From Seminavis robusta (lineage: Eukaryota; Bacillariophyta; Bacillariophyceae; Naviculales; Naviculaceae): DNA of 56,563 nt. The translations under genes and the position numbers were made by a program. Location of the stretch: positions 1-56,563 of the forward strand of contig CAICTM010000613.1 of assembly GCA_903772945.1 (NCBI GenBank), given 5' to 3'. Below are positions 1 through 10,049 of this stretch, one piece after another; within the stretch, counting starts at the first letter, position 1; each line of letters begins with the position of its first letter. Below the pieces are notes generated by a model. The model saw nothing but the letters and a program-made list of their open reading frames with translations, was not told the origin of the DNA and made no database searches.

Positions 1-1391
1 TGGACTCGGTTGTTTCGTTACTGGGGTCTGAAAGAGACATGCAATACGGAGACCACGAAGTGACTACAGCACCAGCATGTTGAGCGTTATTAATTTCAAC
101 TGTGGAATGATGGAGATTTGCTTGCGAAATTCCCCGGCCAAGCAACTGATATCCAAGTGTCTACTACTCGTGGCTTAATTGACAGTGCATCACAAGTAGA
201 CCGGTATTGCATAGTAGCGTAGCTTCAGGTAGGAACTGATACATTGAGAGTTTTTGTGTGGCTGTCCAGATTGCGTTGAATTGTTAGCGGGGCGGCCGCG
301 CCAGGAAGCTCTACACAGCCAAAGGGCAGAAGCTTCAGGGGTTGAGCAGGTCCAGGAGCTGCTAAGTGAGTGTAGCTCAAAGGCATTGTTCAGTGTTCCG
401 CATTGGGGCAGCATCCCCCACAATGGGGGATGGGCAATGAGAGTTGAGACCAAAGATTCTTTGGATAGCTGCCAGTAATTGATAATGGAAGTGTCTTGCA
501 GTCCTTATGTTTATTCAGGTTTCTGCCCAATTGCCAGGGAAACGGACAACGTAACTGTTGCTCGGCGGTTAGTGACTCATGTTGGAAAGACATTTTGAGG
601 CGGAACGTCAGTGGTTTGTTTTATGCATGATTGCTTCCCGTTTTGTCGAGATTGCCATTCGACGGCGGTTCCCCCCCGTGAAAGTTGATTGAATATACTT
701 CTCTCCTTTGATAGTGGGTCAACTCGTCTTTCAGACGCTCTACCATGTTGTTGGCAGGGAACCATCCAATGTTGTGAGCCTCGCAGCATATAGAAATCGA
801 AACCTTGGCATGTACTTGTGCATGTCGTTTGGAATGGACAGTTTCAGTGGGTTGTTCTTCAATTCCCAGCACCGAAGTTGCTAGCTAGCTGGTTATTGGT
901 TCCTTGTGGATGTTTGCAAGTAAGTGTGTGGTCTGTCCCTCTTTGCGACACCGTCCCAGCTGGTCGCAGCTTACTCGTAAGTCTTTGAGTGCAAAATTTA
1001 GGCAGCGGAGATTTCTACTTTAAATCCTGAGTCATTTTGATTCGACATAATCCACAATTGATGTATGGTTCAATAAGGCTGTTGTCGGCCTTGCAGAAGA
1101 ATTTGCGGCATGCGATCGTTTGTGGGGTTGTAGAAAGATGGTTGTTTGCTTGGTTGATGATGAATGTATCGGCCGGCACATGCACCTGGCCTGGTTTCGA
1201 TTTGAGTCTCTTGGGGCTTGTCAGGATAGGACAAGAGCGAATGACATGTGATAGGTTTGTTGAAAGAGTCTTAGTGAGTGTTTTGTGTGCAAAAGAGAAT
1301 GGAAGCGGATCTGTACGAGGGGTGAATCGGCAGCATCGACCTCATTCATCTCTGTTACTTCTAGTACGGGTGGGAGTTAGTCTGGTTCAGG
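1..1391. other. No gene recognised; upstream of the first A/B-domain gene
   Basis: Open frames here are short, overlap on both strands and show no signal peptide or domain I recognise. One compact feature is a perfect 9-bp inverted repeat with a 3-nt loop at 412-432 (CATCCCCCA / TGGGGGATG). The last few hundred bases should hold the promoter and 5' leader of the gene starting at 1392. Confidence 0.5.
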
Positions 1392-2939
1392 ATGAGTCCG
1401 CTGTGGTGGCTCCTGACTGCTGCCCTGATTGTGATGACAACAGCAGCAAACGAGGAGGACCAGAGAAAGTGTTCTCTGTTTGATTCTATATCGTGGGTCT
1501 ACATGTTTCCTTCCAGGCCCTGTCAAGACCCATTACCCATGGCCACCTTTACGCTGCGCCTGGGCTTTGCCAACCAAGTCTTTACCGCACCCTCTGTTAC
1601 AGACACGGTCGCCTTGGTGTGTCAAATGAATCGCCACGTCCAACAACGACTTCGCAACCGAACACAAGACCCGCTGCTCCAATCGGCACTCGAACAAATC
1701 GCATTCTCTTCCGAACTGGATGCCAGCAACCTGTTGCCCACGTGGGAACTCCAGTTCCAAGTCACGGCCACCTTTGGGTACAACGGCAAGACCATTTCTC
1801 CGTGGACCATTGTTCGCGTCTTGGACCTGGCTCCGGATGACATTCGACATGTCCTGAGAGAATATGTGAGGCCTTTGGTGGACACGGTCTTTCCCCAAAC
1901 GCAAACGCTCGTGTTGGAAAGTCAACTACTACAATCATCCACACCCGACAACAACAACGCAACCACAACAACCGTAGTATGGGACACGATGCCGCAAGTG
2001 TGTCCTCCTCCGCCATCTCCCGTGAGCAATATTTTTGGGCGTTTGACGGCCGTTCCAGGACGAGCCATTGAAAATGAACGACAAGGAGTCTTCGATTCCA
2101 CACTAACCACTCCTCCAAAGGATGGTGGAATGACTTTGAACGACCACAGCAGGGCTAGAAATAACAACAACAACAACAACAACACTCCTCTATCCGACAG
2201 TATGTTTCAACGAAACCATCGAGTCGCCGTCACACTATCCTTTTGGATTGCCAACCATCGAGGCATTACCAACGCGACGTGGATTTCATCCGAATGGATG
2301 GAACCGTCCTTTTCCCGGCTGGTTGATCTCGCCGTTGCCGTTACCACCACCACGGCATCCCTCGCCGCCACGGTGCCTCGGGTCGTCCCGCACAGTGCCA
2401 CGGTCGTTCAAGTGACGTCCACAGCATGTCCACTTTCAGACGAATGGCACTGTCACAAAGTAGTCGGGCAATACGAGTTGACGGTACAACAAGTGGGCAT
2501 TCCCCTGCCAGTCGACCCCGCACGGTACACTCATGCCATGCGTCGAGCGATACAAATGGGTGTCTACGAACAGGATATTTTGCAGCAAGACGGTGTGCGG
2601 GTGGCCAATGAGCTGGAAGGACTACTACCGGTGCTCCTTGACAACGGCACGACCATCGATGTCAACAACAACAACGATTCGATTTCTGGAGTAGAGACCA
2701 AACATGACATGGCCGCCATTGTCATCCCGGTCATCGTTGTGCTCGTACTCGTACTACTGGCAGTCTTGGTATATCTACGACTGCGTGTACGTCGGAAATT
2801 GCAACTCCTTCAACGACAACGAGAGACCGCATTGTGGGAAATGGAAGCATTCTTGTTGCCGCCTTCTTCACCGTTGGAAGAGTATCTCGAGCCGTCTCGA
2901 AGCAAAATTCATGGGTTGGAATGGGAAGAAACTGTTTGA
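1392..2939 (+). CDS. Type I membrane protein with one A and one B ectodomain (515 aa, unknown function)
   Basis: Single exon with an ATG start. Residues 1-18 form a signal peptide (hydrophobic LLTAALIVMT core ending TTAA). Residues about 54-180 form domain A: FTLRLGF, a conserved Cys in LVCQMN, then VTATFGYNGK. Asn- and Thr-rich linkers follow. Residues about 279-410 form domain B: SFWIANHRGI, then CP and CH-VV-Y. A transmembrane helix lies at about 440-464 (VIPVIVVLVLVLLAVLVYL), with a basic stop-transfer and a cytosolic tail of about 50 residues. The A and B order, cysteines and spacing match the larger protein encoded at 5096-9967, so the two are paralogues. The likely site is the plasma membrane or an endomembrane, with the ectodomain outside. 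No enzyme motif is visible and I cannot name a family. Function is unknown; a receptor or cell-wall-facing role is inference only. Confidence 0.82.
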   Translation: MSPLWWLLTAALIVMTTAANEEDQRKCSLFDSISWVYMFPSRPCQDPLPMATFTLRLGFANQVFTAPSVTDTVALVCQMNRHVQQRLRNRTQDPLLQSALEQIAFSSELDASNLLPTWELQFQVTATFGYNGKTISPWTIVRVLDLAPDDIRHVLREYVRPLVDTVFPQTQTLVLESQLLQSSTPDNNNATTTTVVWDTMPQVCPPPPSPVSNIFGRLTAVPGRAIENERQGVFDSTLTTPPKDGGMTLNDHSRARNNNNNNNNTPLSDSMFQRNHRVAVTLSFWIANHRGITNATWISSEWMEPSFSRLVDLAVAVTTTTASLAATVPRVVPHSATVVQVTSTACPLSDEWHCHKVVGQYELTVQQVGIPLPVDPARYTHAMRRAIQMGVYEQDILQQDGVRVANELEGLLPVLLDNGTTIDVNNNNDSISGVETKHDMAAIVIPVIVVLVLVLLAVLVYLRLRVRRKLQLLQRQRETALWEMEAFLLPPSSPLEEYLEPSRSKIHGLEWEETV

Positions 2940-3061
2940 GTGTGGGGGCTAGCTAGAGATGAGGGGCAGTGTGTATTACTACTAATTGTTAGGGGTTACA
3001 GTTTCCTGCAGGAAACGAACGGACATGTCAAGTCGGGACTACGCCAAGGCGTTCCATGGCC

Positions 3062-3222
3062 GCAAGAGGAGGGCGACCAAATTCCGCCGAGAGCCCGGAT
3101 GTACAAGTGCTTCCCCACGGGGATCGCCCGCAAGAGGAAGGCGACTCGAGTTCGCCCTCTGGGCGGTTGGATCGCCAGCTCAAGTTCCGCCCTCTGGACG
3201 GATGTACAAATGCTTCCCCAAG
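3062..3222. repeat. Two diverged copies of a GC-rich unit
   Basis: Copy one (about 3062-3116) and copy two (about 3129-3222) both begin CGCAAGAGGA-GGCGAC and end GGATGTACAA-TGCTTCCCCA. The second carries an extra internal CGCCCTCTGG-CGG segment, which itself occurs twice. No coding role is supported. Confidence 0.5.
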
Positions 3223-4219
3223 CCAAAAACCGTTCACGCGAGTGCCATTGGTCCAACTTAAAAAGGACAAGACGTCAATGGTGCGCGGTAAGGACAAGAC
3301 GTCAATGAGGCCCGGTATCTATGATAGGCAGGTACGGTAGGGTATCTTGCGAACGGCGTCGCCTTGCGGTTCGGCGACCGCCTTCTGAGGTTGGTGCCTC
3401 GACCAAAGGCACCAACGAGAAAATGTATAATATACATAATAAAGTAGACATTCATAATCCAGCCATGCCGGAGGCTGGCTATCTGTATCTAGGCTCTACT
3501 CGGAGGCAGCAAATGTGCATTGGGTCTACCGGTGCAGTAGCTATTAATTAATAGTGTGGCGTCCAAACCGGCAATGGGTCGAAACGTTCCATCAGAAACA
3601 TTATTAGCTAGCTAGCTACTGCAGGATGGACGGCTTGTCAAGTACTGGCATGGCGCCCCGAATATTGGGTTGGGTACGCTAGGTGTGAGACCCAAGATCG
3701 AGATTCGTGACGAAGTAAGTTCTTCGTGGCTTTTCAGATTATCAACATGCTTTTCGCCTATGAGGGGGCGTGACTGGGTTCGGTGTTTCGAGAGCTGCCA
3801 CTGTACACGAGTACCGTAGTAACTCCTCTTTGGACCGCTCTTGAAGAACTTGCAAGCATAACTACAACCACCAAACTATCAAGCAATAATCCCATGATTC
3901 AGCTCTTACATTCTGGTTTGCTGAATGCTATCAGCTCCTGTTGGTGGCGTTGCTGCATCTAAGAACATCAGCCCTGTCCCTATTTATCTCCTCGTGTTGC
4001 AAATTGTCATTTTTAGAAGTTCTCCCACAAGCCACCAGCCATCCTCGAGTGCAAGGGGGTATAGCTGTGCTCGAGGAGAATTCTATGCCAATGAAATGAT
4101 CCATGTGGCGCATGGAGATGTCAACACGGTTGGCATCATCTGAATGGTACATAAAGACCTCGCATTCCCTCGTTGCGCGCCTTCCTACTTAATGGACATG
4201 CGTCACAGCCAGCTAGCTT

Positions 4220-4640
4220 GTACTGGACCTCTGTGGAAACTCGAGTCGTGCAACCGATCGTCTCCTAAATCCTTTTGATCGTCTTCTATTTAATGGATTT
4301 CGTCCCCAAAAATAGGAGACGAAACGGATCGTCTCTTAAATCTTTCGTCTCCTCTTGAATCGTCTCCTATTTTCAACGGATCGTCTCCTATTCATAACGG
4401 ATCGTCTCCTAAGTGTACCATGTAAACTGTATGGTATCGTCTCCTAAATCTTTCGGATCGTCTCTTATTTGGAATTTGGAAACGATCGTCTCATAAATGG
4501 AATGTCTCTTATTGAATCGTCTCCTAAATATAGGAGACGATTGCTTTCGTCTCTTAAATCATTTCGATCGTCTCCTAAGCCTTGGTGTATCGTCTCCTAA
4601 GTAATTTGCCACGAATGACGTTTCCACAGAGGTCCTGTAC
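4220..4640. mobile_element. MITE-like inverted-repeat element packed with CGTCTC repeats
   Basis: A 21-bp terminal inverted repeat with one mismatch bounds the element: 4220-4240 reads GTACTGGACCTCTGTGGAAAC, and 4620-4640 is its complement apart from one base. Between the ends lie roughly 16 copies of a short TCGTCTCCTAAAT-like word, mostly on the plus strand, with at least two in reverse (near 4313 and 4532). There is no coding capacity. The form fits a small non-autonomous DNA transposon. A target duplication is not obvious because the ends sit in GTAC/TA-rich sequence. Family unknown. Confidence 0.6.
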
Positions 4641-5095
4641 CAATAGTGGTATCATACATGCTACCGGTAGCTATTTTAAAATAGTAGCTACTAGCTAGCT
4701 AGTACCGGTAGACTTCACCAAACTTTCCAGACGATCGTGAATTGTGAGTCTGGCCAAAGATTGACAATCATTGGTGCCGAAGATGACCGAGCAGTCATGG
4801 GAATGGCATCTTTTTACTCAATCTTCTTCTTTTTTTAATCTTCTCCCATTGTTGTTGTACCACCGAAAGCTGAACAGCACAGAAAGGGATTGCTTTGTTG
4901 TACTGGTACCAAAGGAACCCAACAGCCATCTGCTAGCTAGCTAGTACCGATACGAGAAGAAGCCTGGACAACCGAAGCCTTGACAACCAAGCTGTTTGAA
5001 AGTCCAAACAGTCGTCACTTGGCAGTCTCCTCTATCTTGATTTATCTTCATTGTGCGGCTTGGCGGCGGCCATAACAATACCAATAGCATCCATC

Positions 5096-8000
5096 ATGAG
5101 GAGTTCTACCCAGTTTCTCCGAATGCTCTATTCTGCAGTCCTGCTTCTGCTGCTTCTGTCCCCAACAGTCGAGGGTCAGCAATATGACGGAGAATATCTA
5201 ATTTACGATTTTGCATTCTCCTTTGCCAGGGGAGAGTTTCCAGACTCGGATCCTTCCGTCGATCAAATGAACCTCTTTCTGTGTGCGCATAATGCCTACT
5301 ACACGGATCGATTCCGGTTTGGTCTTGGCAATGATTCTGTCCTGTTTGAATCCATCCACATTGATTGGGAATTGACCGCCAGTACTCGTACATTGGACAT
5401 TCAACTGGCGGCAAATGTGACGGCGCTCGATGGGACGGACATTCATGCCGATGCCATTTCCAGTGTCATGTTGGGTGTGGATTTTGGAATTGACGATGTC
5501 GACTATGTGGAACAGGTGCTTTGGCCACTGGGAGATATTTGGGCTCAAGTCAACTCCATCAATAGTGATCGGAATCCGGGAGTTCCACAGCAACCGGGAA
5601 AGATGGAGCGGGCTGATTGCGAGGGATTGACGCAACCACCACCTCCCGAGGGAGATAATTCCAATGCAGCAGCTGCAGACGACAACAGCGATCCTGGAGC
5701 TGGAGCTGTCACCCGACCTACTAGTGGAGAAACTGGGGATGGCAACGACGACAGCGACGGTAACGGCATGGTTAGCCGGCCAACAGTGGCAACCACGCTA
5801 GTTCCAACGATGGTGACCACGACTCCACCGTCGGTGATGGCTTCCCCTACTAGTGCCGGTACGTGTCAATAGGGGAAACCACCCTTCTGTTCTGGATTTG
5901 TTTGCAAGCAAGCAAATCAAAAGGGGAGATAATTGGCACTGCAAAACTTACCTTCTTCTGGTGTTGTTGCCTACGATCATGCAGCTGACAGCATTGTCTA
6001 CTTCAGCCTGGAGTATGGATTTTCTCCTGGCCAGGCTCGAGATCCTGCAGTGGAAGAGATTGAAGGCTTGATTTGTCAAACCAACCTCTTCTTTCAGGAA
6101 ATGCTGCAAAATTACACGGATGATTCATCGATTCAGGTACTAGCAACCAACATTGACTGGGTTTATTTGGCTGATGAACTGGAACCTGTCAAGGTCAATT
6201 TCACAGCCAATGCTACTGATGGGAATGGCAATGCTGTGTCTGTAGAAACTGTTATTGGTGCAGCTGGTGAGGCAGTCACAACTGGACAAATCTTTGTATA
6301 CATGATGGAGTATTTGCGGGCCACAGGTTCAGACAATGTGTTCCAGCACACCGAAACTGTAAACTTGGAAGGTACTGCTGTTGATGTCACGAATGTGCCT
6401 GTCGGGCAGCTCATGAGTGTGACCTGCCCTTCAGCAATGCCTTCCATGACGCCAACAATCTCCTCAGCACCAACGGTGTCCATGGCACCAACTTCTGTCA
6501 GAGACCAGATGGTCCACTTCAACCTGGAGTACGCCATGTCTCCAGAGCAGGTACGGGATCCTACACAGGAAGACATTGAGGATTTGATCTGCAAGACCAA
6601 CCAATACTTTCGTGACAAGTTGAAGAACTATACAGGTGATACAACCATTCAATCAGAAGCCATGTACATTGACTGGGCCTATGCAGCAGATGATGCACTG
6701 CCTGTCAAGGTCAACTTCACTGCCAATGCTACCTATGGCAATGGTAACATTGTTCCTGAACAAACAGTTTTTGATGGTTTGCAAGTTGCAATGGATGATA
6801 TCATTCTCTACATTGAAGAGTATGTTTGGGGAACAGATTCTGACAATGTGTTCTTTTACACCGAGGCTGTGAACTTCACAAGTCATGTAGATCTTCCTGT
6901 TTCTTTTTGGCAGCTGGAAACTGTGAGTTGCCCAGAAACACCCATGCCTTCCTCAATGCCTTCCATGATGCCAACAATCTCCTCGGCACCAACCGTGTCC
7001 ATGGCACCAACTTCTGTCAGAGATCAGATGGTCTACTTCAGCCTGGAGTATGGATTTGTTGCAGGTGAAGCTAGAGATCCCAAACAGGAAGACATTGAGG
7101 ATTTGATCTGCAAGACCAACCTTTACTTTGGTGATAAGTTGAAGAACTATACGGGTGATACAAACATTCAATCAGAAGCCATGTACATTGACTGGGCCTA
7201 TGCAGCAGATGATGGACTGCCTGTCAAGGTCAACTTCACTGCCAATGCTACCTATGGCAATGGTGAAATTATTCCTGAACAAACAGTTTTTGATGGTTTG
7301 CAAGTTACAATGGATGATATCATTCTCTACATTGAAGAGTATGTTTGGGGAACAGATTCTGACAATGTGTTCTTTCACACTGAGGCTGTAAACTTCACAA
7401 CTCATGTAGATCTTCATGTTTCATTTTGGAAGCTGGAAACTGTGACTTGCCCAGAAACACCCATGCCTTCCTCAATGCCTTCCATTCGTGTCATGCCTTC
7501 CGTTGGTGCCACTCCTACCAATCATCCATCCATGCCATCTATTGCTCCGTCAATGTCACATCAGCCATCTATTGCTCCTTCATTCTCACATGCCCCATCC
7601 ATTTCCGCTTATTCTACTCTTCGATTCACCTTCCTGGTTTCCAATTTGGATGGAATTGAGGATCCCTATCAAGTTCTTGACAAGGGTCTGTCTTTGTCAT
7701 GGGAGATCCTTGTTGAGAAAATTGTGCGTGAGAACCAGAACAACATTTTCCAACGCCATATGCTTGGGTTTGGCCAAAGATTGCTACGAGTGGATTATAT
7801 TGGGGGAAGTGCGGTTATTGAGCCAGGCTCTATCAATCTATCAGAGTGCCCTCCTGAATCTGATTCGCGTGCAACCTGTCACAATGTTGTTGCCTGGTAT
7901 TCCCTGTGGATAGTTGATGAGGAGGATCCAAATAGGCTGAAAGCCGAGATCACAGCCATCACTGATACTTCAATAAGAGATGGGACCTTTCAGAGTGTTC

Positions 8001-9967
8001 TGGATAACGTATATTCGATTGATACACCACTGAGGATTGGCACGATAGTTGCAAGTCCATCAACAAGTCCATCTACAAGTCCATCAACAAGTCCATCAAC
8101 AAGCAATCTGCTGCCTTCATCAAGTCCTGCAGGGCGACCAACCCTACCTCCCAACGCTGGACCTGTCACCAAAATACCTGTTGGATTCGGATTCCTAGTT
8201 TCCAATTTGGATGACATCACCAATCCTAACGAAGTCAATGCCAGTGGCATTTCTGCCTCTTGGCCAGTCTTCGCTGATGAAGTTGTGTTCAACATAACGC
8301 GCAACAGACAAAATAGTAGAGGCAATGCTCGCCACTTGTGGGGAAATGGACGCAGGCACTTGTTGGTGTACGGGGGGGTTGAACCTGGAACCTCAACTAT
8401 TGATACTCTTGTTCTGGCAGAGTGCCCTGCAGACTATCATCCAGATTCTACCTGTCACAATGCAGTTGCATTTTATGTTCTGTTGGCCTATGGTGCATTT
8501 CACACGGAAGCACTCAAGGCAGAGTATGCTATCATCACAGGAGAAGCTATCAACAATGGAACCTTTCAGGGGGTCATGGAAAAGGAGTACATTAACAGTC
8601 CTCTGTTCATTGGCACAGCTCCGGTTGGAAAGGATGTTGCTACTGATGAGGCTGTGGAGGAGGACAAGTTTCCGGGATGGGCAATTGCTTTGATAGTCAT
8701 TGCTGCCCTACTTTGTTGCTGTTGTTGTCTTCCGGCACTTCTGTACTTCGCTTCTCGGAACAAGCAAGGTCACGTCGGCACCTACCCCGAGGCAGACGAG
8801 GATTGCGAAGTCCATGACGTATCGAATGAGATGGACTATCCGAGTGAAGTCAAGGGCAAGAGTGTTGATGGAGGGGAAGACAGTTCGATAGAAGACGCAT
8901 GTACAGCCTCAAGTGACGGCAGAGAACCCAATACGATCGTTTCCAGCCATTTGGAACAAAGGCAGGGCGATGGAGACAAGACAAAAAGTGACGATTTTGG
9001 TTACGAATCGAACAACGCTTCAGATGATATTGGGGGCTCCGCTGACTTGTGGGATGAAAACACGGATGAAGAAATGGCTTCAAGAATTGGAGGGAACAAT
9101 TCTTTTGCCAAAGAGTCGGAGCAATTGCTTCTTGGCAAGCAAAACGACGAATTGGTAAGCGAGCCAATCTGGACCGATTTCGAAGACGCTGGCGACGCGC
9201 TTCCTTTGTTTGAGGGAGGGGGGGCTGAAGCTGATGGGGAGCTTGACGAATCTTTGGCCGCTTCGATAGGGCAAAGTGAATACGCCGTAGAAGCTCAGCG
9301 TGCCCTTCTGCAGAAAGGGAGCCAAGAAGACTTGGGCGAGCCCTTCGTGACTGACGACGAGTACGAGTATCAGGATGAAGGGGATAGTCCCTTCGAACTA
9401 TTGACATCGTACGACACGAATGCCACCCTCGACGAGGAGTTGGCTTCCGCTGTAGGGACAAGTGAATCAGCGCAACGCTGGAATCGCCTGCTCTTGGAAC
9501 GGGGCAACGATGAGACTGTGACTCAACCATTCGACAGTGGAAGAGATGCCCACGATAATTTGATTGGTTCCAAACAGGGCGAACTGGTTCATCGACCTGA
9601 TAAAGGAACGGGGAGCAATGATGACAGTCATGGAACGGGCAGCATTGTAGCAGTGGCCCACGCAGTCCCACTCACTCACGAAGATGAAGCTCCAGGGCTG
9701 GCTGAGACTTCAGAGTATTCCACAATGATGAGCACAGCCACCATACCGGTAGGCACAGCTACCTCAAACACCCCATCCACTTTTGCTCCACCTGGCCACC
9801 CCCCTCTTGAACAAACCAGCCAACCGCTGGGCCACCTTTCAGAGCAAACCTACCAATCAACAGAACGAAGTCCCTCGGATCCCGCTGCGTGTAACAGCAT
9901 TCCCTCCGTGTTCAGGCCTCCTGCCTATAATCCAAGTTACAACGGACCCACTTCTGGAAGAATCTGA
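5096..9967 (+). CDS. Large type I membrane protein with four A and two B ectodomains (1581 aa, two exons)
   Basis: Exons 5096-5858 and 5985-9967, joined by a phase-1 GTACGT..GCAG intron that keeps one frame. I chose the ATG at 5096 because it begins a classic signal peptide (LLLLLLSPTVEG core); upstream in-frame codons include no ATG. Order: signal peptide 1-25; diverged domain A at 31-165; three similar A domains near 256-400, 430-570 and 603-744, each with FSLEY, LIC-TN, IDWAY and VKVNFTANAT; a Ser/Pro linker; B domains near 798-940 and 987-1134 (FLVSNLD, CP, CHN-VA-Y); a transmembrane helix near 1153-1179 with five consecutive cysteines; then a 400-residue acidic cytosolic tail. The tail has three repeats starting DEEMAS, DESLAA and DEELAS, about 60 residues apart. 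A copies 3 and 4 are almost identical in DNA at a 519-nt period. Function unknown. Confidence 0.82.
5859..5984 (+). other. Phase-1 intron in the expanded A/B gene
   Basis: The donor GTACGT begins at 5859 and the acceptor GATCATGCAG ends at 5984. Removing it joins a codon split G|CT and avoids the stop that ends the upstream frame at 5870-5872. Confidence 0.8.
6497..7534 (+). repeat. Tandem 519-nt coding duplication (domains A3 and A4)
   Basis: The segment beginning GTCAGAGACCAGATGGT at 6497 recurs as GTCAGAGATCAGATGGT at 7016, a period of 519 nt (173 codons). Similarity is high over most of the unit, including synonymous sites, so this is a recent in-frame duplication of one A domain plus its PSMMPTISSAPTVSMAP linker. 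Confidence 0.75.
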
Positions 9968-10049
9968 AGTTTGAATCGATAACTTAACTCCTTGAACTAA
10001 TTCGAGACCCCGTGGGGTCAACCGCTACTCCTTATCTTAGCCCTTCCTC

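Larger units (their letters stand above)
2940..5095. other. Gene-free interval with imperfect repeats and one MITE-like element
   Basis: No convincing coding region. It holds two diverged copies of a GC-rich unit (about 3062-3116 and 3129-3222, both ending in TGTACAA-TGCTTCCCCA), a 27-nt direct repeat of AAGGACAAGACGTCAATG (3263-3280 and 3290-3307), the inverted-repeat element at 4220-4640, and a palindromic stretch near 4660-4715 built from CTACCGGTAG and TAGCTA motifs. The last few hundred bases should contain the promoter of the gene at 5096. Confidence 0.55.

Noticed and set aside
1037..1483. 148-codon plus frame overlapping the first A/B gene
   Set aside because: Out of frame with the signal-peptide-bearing gene and without recognisable features.
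4250..4610. Repeated CGTCTC words considered as a CRISPR or minisatellite
   Set aside because: Spacing is irregular, both orientations occur, and the block is bounded by terminal inverted repeats.
5051..5095. Upstream in-frame extension of the large A/B gene
   Set aside because: It would need a TTG start; the ATG at 5096 gives a textbook signal peptide.
8850..9671. 273-codon minus-strand frame
   Set aside because: Antisense of the acidic cytosolic tail of the large A/B protein; composition is what GA-rich antisense gives.
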